Assembly: GCA_045659745.1 (NCBI GenBank)
Contig: JAZRCL010000052.1
Span: forward strand, 1-31,622
Source: SVTX01 sp045659745
GTDB lineage: Bacteria > Bacillota > Clostridia > Oscillospirales > CAG-272
Reading direction: 5' to 3'
DNA: 31,622 bases
Part shown: positions 7,677 through 15,061 of the stretch, one piece after another
Numbering within the stretch: the stretch's first letter is position 1
How the letters are laid out: each line of letters starts with the position of its first letter
Made by a program: the position numbers and the translations under genes
Notes under the pieces: generated by a model
Databases searched by the model: none
What the model was told of the DNA's origin: nothing
Seen by the model: the letters and a program-made list of their open reading frames with translations, nothing else

Positions 7677-7735
7677 TGTAGGGGCAATCCGCGAGTTTCC
7701 CAGAATTCTCGGTAAATTCGTGAATTCCCCCTGCA
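7677..7735. repeat. imperfect palindromic element in the dnaK-dnaJ gap
   Basis: A 59-base segment starts TGTAGGGGCAAT and ends ATTCCCCCTGCA, so its ends pair over 11 of 12 positions (one wobble, one mismatch). Inside are the short palindromes AGAATTCT and AATTCGTGAATT. The ends match the terminal TGCAGGGGG of the hairpin at 5498-5547, suggesting related dispersed repeats. No coding potential is seen. Confidence 0.5.
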
Positions 7736-7762
7736 AATTTATTAAAGAATTAAAACTCGTTT

Positions 7763-7791
7763 TGCGGGAAAGGCAAAATGCCCTTCCCGCA
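7763..7791 (-). other. 13-bp hairpin between dnaK and dnaJ
   Basis: TGCGGGAAAGGCA (7763-7775) and TGCCCTTCCCGCA (7779-7791) pair over 13 positions with a 3-nt loop; the single mismatch becomes a G-U wobble in the minus-strand RNA. It lies 14 nt past the dnaK stop. There is no clear U-run after it, so it may be an mRNA-stabilising or processing structure, or a leaky terminator that reduces dnaJ relative to dnaK. Confidence 0.6.
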
Positions 7792-7804
7792 TAAATTTAT
7801 AAAA

Positions 7805-9634
7805 TTACTTGTTGTCGCTGTTGTCCTCGTAGCTTGCGTCGTAGAACTGACCGTCTCCGCCCTGTCCTGCGTTGGGGTCAAAGCCCTGTCCCTGCGCGCC
7901 TGCCTGCTGCTGGTAAAGCTTCTCGGAAACCTTGTAGAAAGCCTTTTCAACTGCCTCGGTATCAGCCTTGATAGCCTCAGTGTTGCCTGTCTTTACAGTC
8001 TCCTTGAGCTTATCTATTGCAGACTGAATGTCAGCCTTGTCTGCCGCGTCGATCTTGTCGCCAAGCTCGCCGAGTGTCTTTTCGCACTGGAATATCATAG
8101 AATCAGCTCTGTTCTTTACGTCAACAGCTTCCTTCTGCTTCTTGTCTTCCTCTGCAAACTTTTCAGCATCCTTTACAGCCTTCTCGATGTCTTCCTTGGA
8201 CATGTTGGTAGAGGAAGTAATTGTAATGTGCTGCTCCTTGCCTGTGCCCTTGTCCTGCGCGGTAACGTTGACGATACCGTTAGCGTCAATGTCAAAGGTG
8301 ACCTCGATTTGAGGAATTCCGCGGGGTGCGGGAGCAATACCGTCAAGCACGAAGCGACCGAGAGTTGTGTTGTAAGCCGCCATCTCACGCTCACCCTGGA
8401 GAACGTGGATCTCAACGGAGGTCTGTCCGTCTGCCGCTGTGGAGTAGATCTGGCTCTTCTTTACGGGGATAGTAGTGTTTCTGTCGATAATTCTGTTGAA
8501 TACTCCGCCCATGGTCTCGATACCGAGAGAGAGGGGTGTAACGTCGAGAAGGAGAAGGTCCTTAACGTCGCCGCCGAGAACGCCTCCCTGAATTGCCGCG
8601 CCGACTGCTACGCACTCGTCGGGGTTGATACCCTTGAAAGGCTCCTTGCCAATGAATTTCTTAACTGCTTCCTGAACTGCGGGGATTCTTGTAGAACCGC
8701 CTACGAGAAGCACCTTGTCGATCTGAGAGGTGGAGAGTCCGGAGTCACGGAGAACCTGCTTTGTGGGGCCCATTGTGGACTCAACGAGGTCGGATGTGAT
8801 TCTCTCGAATTCTGCTCTTGTGAGGGTTGCTTCAAAGTGGAGAGGTCCGTCTGCGGTTGCGGTAATGAAAGGAAGGTTGATCTCTGCTGTGGACATACCC
8901 GAAAGCTCGATCTTTGCCTTTTCTGCCGCATCCTTAAGTCTCTGAAGCACCATCTTGTCGCGGCGAAGGTCAACGCCGTTCTCTCTCTGGAACTTATCTG
9001 CCATCCAGTCGATTATTCTCTGGTCGAAATCGTCACCGCCGAGCTTGTTGTTTCCTGCGGTTGCAAGAACCTCGAATACGCCGTCGGAGATCTCAAGAAG
9101 AGATACGTCGAAAGTACCGCCGCCAAGGTCGAATACCATGATCTTCTGGTCGTTGTCCTTATCTACGCCAAATGCGAGAGCTGCCGCCGTAGGCTCGTTG
9201 ATAATTCTCTTAACCTCAAGTCCTGCGATTCTACCTGCGTCTTTGGTTGCCTGTCTCTGCGCGTCTGTAAAGTACGCGGGAACAGTAATTACCGCCTCGG
9301 TAACGGGTGCGCCGAGATAGCTCTCTGCGTCAGCCTTGAGCTTCTGGAGAATCATTGCGGATATCTCCTGAGGTGTGTACGTCTTGCCGTCGATAGTCAC
9401 CTTCTTGTCAGTACCCATATCTCTCTTGATGGAGATAACAGTTCTGTCGGGGTTTGTGATGGACTGTCTCTTTGCAACCTGTCCTACCATTCTCTCGCCG
9501 GTCTTGGAGAATGCAACTACCGAGGGTGTTGTTCTTGCGCCTTCGGGATTGGGTATAACGATGGGCTCGCTACCCTCGTAAACCGCTACGCAAGAGTTTG
9601 TTGTACCTAAGTCTATTCCTATAATCTTTCCCAT
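7805..9634 (-). CDS. dnaK: chaperone protein DnaK (Hsp70)
   Basis: ATP-dependent Hsp70 chaperone of 609 residues. The nucleotide-binding domain opens with IGIDLGTTNSCVAV, followed by the phosphate-2 motif IMVFDLGGGTFDVS and the adenosine motif LLVGGSTRIPAVQ. The linker is VKDLLLLDVTPLSLGIET, followed by the substrate-binding beta domain and helical lid. The tail is Gly/Gln-rich (QQQAGAQGQGFDPNAGQGG). The length of about 610 matches the Gram-positive form, which lacks an insert found in proteobacterial DnaK. AGGAGG lies just upstream of the ATG. It is the third gene of the CIRCE-controlled operon, 54 nt after grpE. A long antisense frame across it is addressed among the rejected items. Confidence 0.98.
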   Translation of the reverse strand: MGKIIGIDLGTTNSCVAVYEGSEPIVIPNPEGARTTPSVVAFSKTGERMVGQVAKRQSITNPDRTVISIKRDMGTDKKVTIDGKTYTPQEISAMILQKLKADAESYLGAPVTEAVITVPAYFTDAQRQATKDAGRIAGLEVKRIINEPTAAALAFGVDKDNDQKIMVFDLGGGTFDVSLLEISDGVFEVLATAGNNKLGGDDFDQRIIDWMADKFQRENGVDLRRDKMVLQRLKDAAEKAKIELSGMSTAEINLPFITATADGPLHFEATLTRAEFERITSDLVESTMGPTKQVLRDSGLSTSQIDKVLLVGGSTRIPAVQEAVKKFIGKEPFKGINPDECVAVGAAIQGGVLGGDVKDLLLLDVTPLSLGIETMGGVFNRIIDRNTTIPVKKSQIYSTAADGQTSVEIHVLQGEREMAAYNTTLGRFVLDGIAPAPRGIPQIEVTFDIDANGIVNVTAQDKGTGKEQHITITSSTNMSKEDIEKAVKDAEKFAEEDKKQKEAVDVKNRADSMIFQCEKTLGELGDKIDAADKADIQSAIDKLKETVKTGNTEAIKADTEAVEKAFYKVSEKLYQQQAGAQGQGFDPNAGQGGDGQFYDASYEDNSDNK

Positions 9635-9688
9635 AATAAAATTCCTCCTATGGTGTTTTGTTTTATGTTTTTGATTTTGTTTTCTTTT

Positions 9689-10288
9689 TTAGTTTGCAAC
9701 GCTTACCATTGCATATCTGAGTATCTTATCGCCCTTGGAGTATCCCTTCTGGAATACGTCAACGATAACGCCTTCCTCGAGGCTCTCGTCCTCTACGTGC
9801 ATAACTGCGTTATGACGGTTGGGGTCAAACTGCTCGCCCTTTTCGCCAAAGCTTGTAACGCCCATTTTTGTGAGAGCGTCGGCAGCACTCTTGAGTATCA
9901 TCTCAACTCCCTTTGCGACCTTTTCTGCGTCCTTGTATTCAGCCGCCTTCTCCAGATTGTCAATAATGGGGAGAATGGATTTCAGCGCGTCGGAATAAGC
10001 ATCGGCGTAGATGCCCTCCTTTTCCTTTGCGCTTCTTTTACGGAAATTATCGTATTCAGCCATCATACGAAGGTACTTGTCTGTTGTCTCCGCACATTCC
10101 TGAGTTTTTGTCTCAAGGCTTTTTTGTGCTTCCGAAAGCTTTTTTTCAAGCTCCTTTACCTTTTTCTTTTCCGCCTTATCTGGCTTTGCCGATTTTTCCT
10201 CGATTGTCTCCACAGTCTCCTCGACGGTCTCGGGGGCTTGTGTATCTTCTTTTATGTCATTCTCTTTTTCGTTGTTTTTGATTTCCAA
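9689..10288 (-). CDS. grpE: nucleotide exchange factor GrpE
   Basis: Releases ADP from DnaK to reset the chaperone cycle. The 199-residue protein has an acidic, disordered N-terminus, a long coiled coil (about 38-85), the YLRMMAEYDNFRKRSAKEKE signature at the helix end, and the C-terminal beta domain ending in VFQKGYSKGDKILRYAMVSV, typical of GrpE. The start is TTG at 10288, supported by an AGGAGG box 10 nt upstream that lies inside the end of hrcA; no ATG is available before the conserved region. The hrcA stop is 2 bases away, so translation is probably coupled. Confidence 0.96.
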   Translation of the reverse strand: MEIKNNEKENDIKEDTQAPETVEETVETIEEKSAKPDKAEKKKVKELEKKLSEAQKSLETKTQECAETTDKYLRMMAEYDNFRKRSAKEKEGIYADAYSDALKSILPIIDNLEKAAEYKDAEKVAKGVEMILKSAADALTKMGVTSFGEKGEQFDPNRHNAVMHVEDESLEEGVIVDVFQKGYSKGDKILRYAMVSVAN

Positions 10289-10290
10289 TT

Positions 10291-11388
10291 TCAGTTATCC
10301 TCCTTTTTATGATCATTCTCATCGGGCTCGCCTATTTCGAGCAATATTCCCTCGTTCAAAACGCTTTCGACGTTGTCTGCAAGTCCCTCGATGGTGGCAA
10401 CTACCTTTGCGTAGTCCATTCGTCTGGGGCCTATAATACCTATCGCTCCTATTGTCTTTCCGTTTCTTACAACGGGCTTGAATACAAGCGCGGAGTTGTT
10501 CATTACCTTTACCGAGGACTCCGAGCCTATAACTACGTTTATACCGTCGCTCTCTGGTGTGGATACGAGATCAAGTATCTCATTCTTGCTCTCAAGCACT
10601 CCGAGAAGCTCTCTGAGCTGATCCTTATTACTGTATTCGGGATATTGGAGCAATCTGTCCATACCGCTGACCTTGAGGTCGCCGTCGTCAAGCTCGCTCA
10701 TGCTCTCGTAAATTATCTTTATAATGGGACTGACGATATAAGCCTTATCCCCCATCGCCGCCTCAAGCTCCATAATTATAGGAAGCGTTATCTCGTTTGC
10801 GGTAAGACCCGAGATATTGTCGTTAAGCGCATTCGCAAGGTCGCTTGCAGTCAGCTGGCTTATCGAGCTTTCAAGAGATATTCTCTTTGTGCTGATGCTT
10901 CCCTGATTACTTATCATAACAAGGAGCAGACTGTGCTTGTCAACGTATATTACGTCAAACCTCTTTATACTTACGCTCGACGCCTTGGGCTTTATAAGGA
11001 AGCTTGTGTAGTTGGTGAGATTTCCCGCGAGCTTTGACGCTGTAAGAAGTATCTGGTCAAGCTCGGTCATCTTTGATTTGAGAAGCTTGTTTATCTCGGC
11101 TATCTCCATGGTAGTCATTGAATAGCTCTCGATAAGCGAGTCGACGTAAAATCTGTATCCCAACTCACTTGGCACTCGTCCTGCCGAGGTGTGAGGCTGT
11201 TCAAGGTATCCCATCTCCTCAAGCTCTGCCATCTCGTTACGAATGGTAGCAGACGAGCAGGTCAAGTGCTCATTCTGCATAATATATTTTGATCCTACGG
11301 GCTCGCCCGCAGCTATATGCGCGTCAACTATGGTTTTGAGTATAAGTTTCTTTCTATCACTTAACTCTTTGCTCTTTTTGACTGCCAT
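10291..11388 (-). CDS. hrcA: heat-inducible transcription repressor HrcA
   Basis: Repressor that binds CIRCE and is kept active by GroEL. The 365-residue protein has the N-terminal winged helix (SSATIRNEMAELEEMGYLEQPHTSAGRVPSELGYRFYVD, about 44-83, written here as the recognisable block) and a C-terminal GAF-like dimerisation and effector region ending in GAIGIIGPRRMDYAKVVATI. It is the first gene of the operon and lies directly behind a promoter plus CIRCE, so it represses itself along with grpE, dnaK, dnaJ and prmA. A GGGAG ribosome binding site precedes the ATG. Assignment is secure from the sequence and gene order. Confidence 0.97.
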   Translation of the reverse strand: MAVKKSKELSDRKKLILKTIVDAHIAAGEPVGSKYIMQNEHLTCSSATIRNEMAELEEMGYLEQPHTSAGRVPSELGYRFYVDSLIESYSMTTMEIAEINKLLKSKMTELDQILLTASKLAGNLTNYTSFLIKPKASSVSIKRFDVIYVDKHSLLLVMISNQGSISTKRISLESSISQLTASDLANALNDNISGLTANEITLPIIMELEAAMGDKAYIVSPIIKIIYESMSELDDGDLKVSGMDRLLQYPEYSNKDQLRELLGVLESKNEILDLVSTPESDGINVVIGSESSVKVMNNSALVFKPVVRNGKTIGAIGIIGPRRMDYAKVVATIEGLADNVESVLNEGILLEIGEPDENDHKKEDN

Positions 11389-11428
11389 TTCTGCACTCTC
11401 CCTTCCTTGAGATTGTTTGCTTCAGGTT

Positions 11429-11455
11429 TTAGCACTCTTTTGAGGCAAGTGCTAA
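11429..11455 (-). promoter_or_regulatory. CIRCE operator (HrcA binding site)
   Basis: TTAGCACTC (11429-11437), nine bases, then AAGTGCTAA (11447-11455): 17 of 18 arm positions match the CIRCE consensus TTAGCACTC-N9-GAGTGCTAA. It lies just downstream of the hrcA promoter's -10 box, so bound HrcA would block initiation or early elongation. It predicts heat induction of the whole operon. Confidence 0.95.
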
Positions 11456-11467
11456 CCTTACGCTAAT

Positions 11468-11496
11468 AATTTACCACTTAAATAGCAATTTGTCAA
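11468..11496 (-). promoter_or_regulatory. sigma-A promoter of the heat-shock operon
   Basis: On the minus strand a perfect TTGACA (11491-11496) and TAAATT (11468-11473) are 17 nt apart. The predicted start falls at the edge of CIRCE, the usual HrcA-regulon arrangement of a vegetative promoter silenced by an operator at +1. Confidence 0.82.
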
Positions 11497-11559
11497 CCCC
11501 CTTTGTGCCATTTTCTATGAATTTTTTGTAAACAGTGCTAATTTCAGCGTGTTTTTCAC

Positions 11560-11606
11560 AAAAACAAGGCTCTCTTGAAATTATTTTTCCAAGAGAGCCT
11601 TGTTTT
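11560..11606 (-). terminator. intrinsic terminator of the dlt-like operon
   Basis: A 17-bp perfect stem (arms 11561-11577 and 11590-11606, core CAAGGCTCTCTTG) with a 12-nt loop, ending in a run of U on the minus strand. It follows the stop of the small lipoprotein gene at 11623 and isolates the operon from the heat-shock promoter. Confidence 0.88.
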
Positions 11607-11622
11607 ATCCGTTTTTGTTATG

Positions 11623-12105
11623 TTATTCAAAGTTATAATCGTAGATTATGGACGTCACCGCGCCGTCGCGTATAACGAAGCTGAGCGTGGTCTTATCCTT
11701 TATATATACTATTCCGTTGCTCTTTTCGGTGTACCCGTCGCCGTATGCTTTTATTACGTCATCACGGCTTGAGCCTATGGTAATTCCCTCGGGAGTTGAT
11801 ACCGAATCGTTTGTAATAGTCACGGTGTCAATATAGTCCTTGGAATTGTCGGGATAGGTCTGTATCTTGAATCCGCTATACGAATATACCTTACCAACCT
11901 CGTTGTTTCCGCAGCCTATATCCACCTCATCGTATGCGCTTTCCTTACCGAGCGCGTTCAAAACAGACGAAGAGTCCTCACCGGGTACTATCTCAACACT
12001 GCCCGACTTGAATGTATATTTATCTACCTTGCCCCCGTCCCCGCAGGACACAAGCACAATCCCCGCTATAAGAATAGCAAGCGCCAAAAGCAGTAATCTT
12101 TTCAT
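11623..12105 (-). CDS. small lipoprotein, last gene of the dlt-like operon
   Basis: Predicted membrane-anchored lipoprotein of 160 residues, function unknown. The signal peptide is short and ends in the lipobox LVSC with Cys21. The mature part has two loosely similar halves: SSSVLNALGKES and SRDDVIKAYGDGY are each followed by beta-rich sequence, resembling BLIP/SmpA-like folds. This is a resemblance judged by eye only. The start overlaps the stop of the SGNH gene by 4 bases (ATGA), so it is translated with the acyl-transfer genes and probably works with them at the outer membrane face. No equivalent is part of the classical dltXABCD operon. Confidence 0.75.
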   Translation of the reverse strand: MKRLLLLALAILIAGIVLVSCGDGGKVDKYTFKSGSVEIVPGEDSSSVLNALGKESAYDEVDIGCGNNEVGKVYSYSGFKIQTYPDNSKDYIDTVTITNDSVSTPEGITIGSSRDDVIKAYGDGYTEKSNGIVYIKDKTTLSFVIRDGAVTSIIYDYNFE

Positions 12106-13166
12106 TTTTGATTCTCCTTTTCTTGTTTCTCGTTATAGTATTGCTCTACTTTTTGTTCCCATACGTCAGATGTCGCGGCATTGTCCTTTTGACTCTCAAG
12201 ACCGTATTTGGACTGCAATATCTCACCGAAATATTTTGTGAGCTTTTCCGCGCCGTAGACGTTGAGGTGAAGTCCTCTGTCGTAGGTGTCAGTGCTCCAG
12301 TCAAGCCCTATTTCTTCATTCTCTATAAAATTGTAGTAATCAAGAGAATTATCCTTTGCATACTGGGAAATCTGCGCATCCCACTCATCGTACCACCAAT
12401 AAGTTGAGGAGTTTGTGGGAGTCTTAATCAAAATAAGTGTCGCGCCGTTCTGCTCGCAAAGAGCCTTCATTTTATCAAGATATTCAAAGCATACGTCGGG
12501 GAGCTTGTCGTCGTAGAGTTTGTTTGTCGCCTCTGCCTCCTGCTCCTCAAAGCTCTTTTCCATAGCCTTGATTCCCGTCTGCATAAGATATCCGTTGTGT
12601 GAAACTGTGTCTCTATTGAACATATATTTGAAATCCTCGCCAGATATGTCCTTCCAACGCGAATGGTAGCGAAGTATCGGGAAATAATATGAGGCTATAT
12701 TTTCTTCCTCTGTCATAGAAGCAAGTATCGCCTTGTGCTTGATCTTGGAATTTTTCATTCCGTCAAGCGTCATACGGTTGTATTCCTCTTTTTGTGGCTC
12801 ACCGTATTTCATTGAAAGCACGTTGAACACCACCACGTCAGGCGACTCGTATTCAAAGCTTTCCTCAAGCAGATAATACGACTGCCAGATAAGCTGCTGC
12901 GCGCTGCCGCGGATATACGACGCAATTCCGTATTCCTCCCAAAGCACAGGCGGAACGAAGGACTCGTACACCTCGCAGTCGCCGACAAAAAGCACCTGAT
13001 GCTCTCTGCCAGACTCCACCTCGCTATAATACTCCGCAATAAGCGCGCCTTCTTTAGGCTCGCTCATATATTTGGGAATCAAGATAAGTGAGGCAAAGTG
13101 CAAAACAAGAGCTACGAGTATCACAGAGACACACGCAAATATTGTTATTTTTATTCCTTTACGCAT
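12102..13166 (-). CDS. DltD-like SGNH protein with Cys in the nucleophile position
   Basis: Membrane-anchored extracytoplasmic protein of 354 residues with one N-terminal transmembrane segment (about 8-30). It looks like an SGNH/GDSL-type hydrolase or acyltransferase of the DltD/AlgX-like group. Block I is VLFVGDCEVYES, so Cys64 occupies the place of the catalytic Ser in GDS; block V is DRGLHLN with Asp296 and His300. The partner MBOAT gene ends 12 nt upstream and the lipoprotein gene overlaps the stop. In DltD-like systems this protein takes the acyl group from the MBOAT step or helps deliver it to the surface polymer. The C-terminal 40 residues are charged and probably disordered. The role is inferred from family and context. 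Confidence 0.75.
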   Translation of the reverse strand: MRKGIKITIFACVSVILVALVLHFASLILIPKYMSEPKEGALIAEYYSEVESGREHQVLFVGDCEVYESFVPPVLWEEYGIASYIRGSAQQLIWQSYYLLEESFEYESPDVVVFNVLSMKYGEPQKEEYNRMTLDGMKNSKIKHKAILASMTEEENIASYYFPILRYHSRWKDISGEDFKYMFNRDTVSHNGYLMQTGIKAMEKSFEEQEAEATNKLYDDKLPDVCFEYLDKMKALCEQNGATLILIKTPTNSSTYWWYDEWDAQISQYAKDNSLDYYNFIENEEIGLDWSTDTYDRGLHLNVYGAEKLTKYFGEILQSKYGLESQKDNAATSDVWEQKVEQYYNEKQEKENQK

Positions 13167-13178
13167 TATTATAAATCC

Positions 13179-14780
13179 TTAAAATTGGTTGTAGATAAAT
13201 CCGGAAGCATCAAATCCTATTCCGTACGAGCCGAAGATGATAATAACGACTGTAAGCACCGCAAGACAGGTGAAGGTCAATGCAGGCCTCTCGGCTATTC
13301 TGTGTCGCAGAGATATTCCGTCCGCTCGCTGATATTTGCTGATTATGCAAACGGCAACTATCGCTAATGCAACTACAATATACTCCTTGATACCCACGCC
13401 GAGATCAAACACTCCGCCCGAGAAAAACTCGCGCCAGCTTGAAAAGTCGTAGAACATACTGCCAACGCTTCTGAAGGTCAGCGGTACATCACGGTAGCAG
13501 TCGAGTATTCGGATAAGACCCATCAAAAAGAATGTCCTTCCGCGACAGAAAAGCGTGTAGGCGTAATTTCCGTCAAGGCTTGGGAATCTGTTGTGAAATC
13601 TCGTATAAAGCGGCTGAAGCTCCTGCGATACGAGTATGACAAAGCAGTTGAGAAGTCCCCAGACGATAAAGTTCCAGCTTGCGCCGTGCCACAGACCCGT
13701 CGTAAACCACGTCACAATGGTCGCAAGATACACGGGTATTCTCTTTCCGAGGGCATTTCCAAGCTTTGCTCTGCTCCATTTTGAGAGCTTCTGCATAGGC
13801 TTGCAGATAGAAAGTGGGTAGAATATGTAGTCCTGAAACCACGTACCCATAGTAATATGCCAGCGTCTCCAATATTCCTTTGTGGATGTTGCAGAGAACG
13901 GGTGGTCGAAGTTTTCCTTTATTCTGATTCCAAGCATCTCGCCGATACCTATGGTTATGTCTATACCGCCCGTAAAGTCCGCGTATATCTGCGCGGAGTA
14001 CGCGAATATAAGAAACAGGACGTACACGCCGTCAAATCTTTCGGGCGAGTTCATTATGCTCTTTATCGCTATCATCACAGTATCCGCAATAACAAGCTTT
14101 TTGAAAAAACCGTACGCGATACGTATCATTCCCGGCGCGATATTATCCCATTTTGCCGAGTGACCGCAATAGAGCTGGTCGGACAGATCGCTGTGTCGCG
14201 AGATTGGTCCTTGGACGAGCTGCGGAAAAAAGGATACGAAAAGCATAAATTTGGCGGGGTTCTTTTCGTGAGTTGTCTTTCCTCTGTAAACGTCAATAAG
14301 ATATCCCATAGTCTGAAACGTGTAAAAGGATATTCCCATGGGAAGCAACAGATTTGGCACTGTAAGCGACGTGTCCTCGGAGAAGATGTGTATTATTGAA
14401 TTGATGTTATTTACGGTAAATCCCGTGTATTTGAGCACAGCAAGAATACCGAAATTGAGGACAAGTCCGACTATAAGAATATAAAATCTCTTTTTCTTCT
14501 GTCCTGCCTTGTACGCCTTACGGGCGTCCTTGTCCATTTGCTCCTTGTTCTGCTCTATATAACTCTTTTCCGCAGTCATATTGCGGTTCATAATGAGACT
14601 TACTACCCACGAGGATATCGCGGTAAAAAGAATATAAGGCAGATACCACTTGCCCGCGCAGAAATAGAAGAATAGGCTTGCGGCAAGCAGGAGCTTCCAT
14701 TGATGCTTTTTGGGACACAGATAGTATAAAAGAACTGTTATGACCAAAAAGCAGATAAATCCAATAGATGTGAACGACAT
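13179..14780 (-). CDS. MBOAT-family O-acyltransferase (DltB/AlgI-like)
   Basis: Multi-spanning membrane acyltransferase of 533 residues that would move an activated acyl or aminoacyl group across the membrane. Conserved features include QLVQGPISRHSDL (187-199), YADFTGGIDITIGIGEMLG (266-284), the FDHPFSATSTKEYWRRWH block with His308 and the catalytic-loop TGLWHGASWNFIVWG with His365. These two His residues correspond by position to the conserved pair of DltB. It has about 11-12 hydrophobic segments. It lies between the carrier-protein gene (28 nt away) and the SGNH gene. AAGG precedes the ATG. Known relatives act on teichoic acids, alginate or other polymers; the substrate here is not shown. 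Confidence 0.88.
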   Translation of the reverse strand: MSFTSIGFICFLVITVLLYYLCPKKHQWKLLLAASLFFYFCAGKWYLPYILFTAISSWVVSLIMNRNMTAEKSYIEQNKEQMDKDARKAYKAGQKKKRFYILIVGLVLNFGILAVLKYTGFTVNNINSIIHIFSEDTSLTVPNLLLPMGISFYTFQTMGYLIDVYRGKTTHEKNPAKFMLFVSFFPQLVQGPISRHSDLSDQLYCGHSAKWDNIAPGMIRIAYGFFKKLVIADTVMIAIKSIMNSPERFDGVYVLFLIFAYSAQIYADFTGGIDITIGIGEMLGIRIKENFDHPFSATSTKEYWRRWHITMGTWFQDYIFYPLSICKPMQKLSKWSRAKLGNALGKRIPVYLATIVTWFTTGLWHGASWNFIVWGLLNCFVILVSQELQPLYTRFHNRFPSLDGNYAYTLFCRGRTFFLMGLIRILDCYRDVPLTFRSVGSMFYDFSSWREFFSGGVFDLGVGIKEYIVVALAIVAVCIISKYQRADGISLRHRIAERPALTFTCLAVLTVVIIIFGSYGIGFDASGFIYNQF

Positions 14781-14808
14781 TTATTATTTACCTTTTTATT
14801 CCTTGGAA

Positions 14809-15036
14809 TTATTCCTCGTCAAGCTTCTCAATAAGAGCAAAGAGCGCCTCTGCGGAGTTGAAATTCTCGGGAATTATCTCCTCTGCGGGAATAGAAACGT
14901 CAAACTTGTCGTTTATCTCGGTAATAAGTGTCACTATATCAAGCGAGTCAAGTATGCCGTTGTCAACAAGACCTTCCTCGGACTCAAAGTCAACATCGGG
15001 GTGAAGGTCGGAGAGTATTTCTATAAGCTTATCCAT
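14809..15036 (-). CDS. acyl/aminoacyl carrier protein (DltC-like)
   Basis: Small acidic carrier protein of 75 residues. The phosphopantetheine attachment site is the Ser31 of GILDSLDIVTLI. Its helices match the PP-binding fold. It would be loaded by the adenylating ligase encoded immediately upstream and would hand the group to the MBOAT protein. I start it at the ATG at 15036, with AGGTGG 8 nt upstream; the GTG 12 bases further up lies inside that ribosome binding site. It is distinct from a fatty-acid ACP by context. The holo-form requires a phosphopantetheinyl transferase encoded elsewhere. Confidence 0.88.
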   Translation of the reverse strand: MDKLIEILSDLHPDVDFESEEGLVDNGILDSLDIVTLITEINDKFDVSIPAEEIIPENFNSAEALFALIEKLDEE

Positions 15037-15061
15037 TGTTTTTACCACCTGTTTTATAGTT

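Noticed and set aside
7778..9610. 610-codon open frame antisense to dnaK
   Set aside because: It covers dnaK almost exactly on the other strand. Long antisense frames opposite dnaK are a known by-product of its codon pattern; the translation is Cys/Leu-rich and looks like no protein, and there is no ribosome binding site or promoter.
13573..14399. Several 60-180-codon frames inside the MBOAT gene
   Set aside because: All are in other frames of, or antisense to, a clear membrane acyltransferase and have no domain features.
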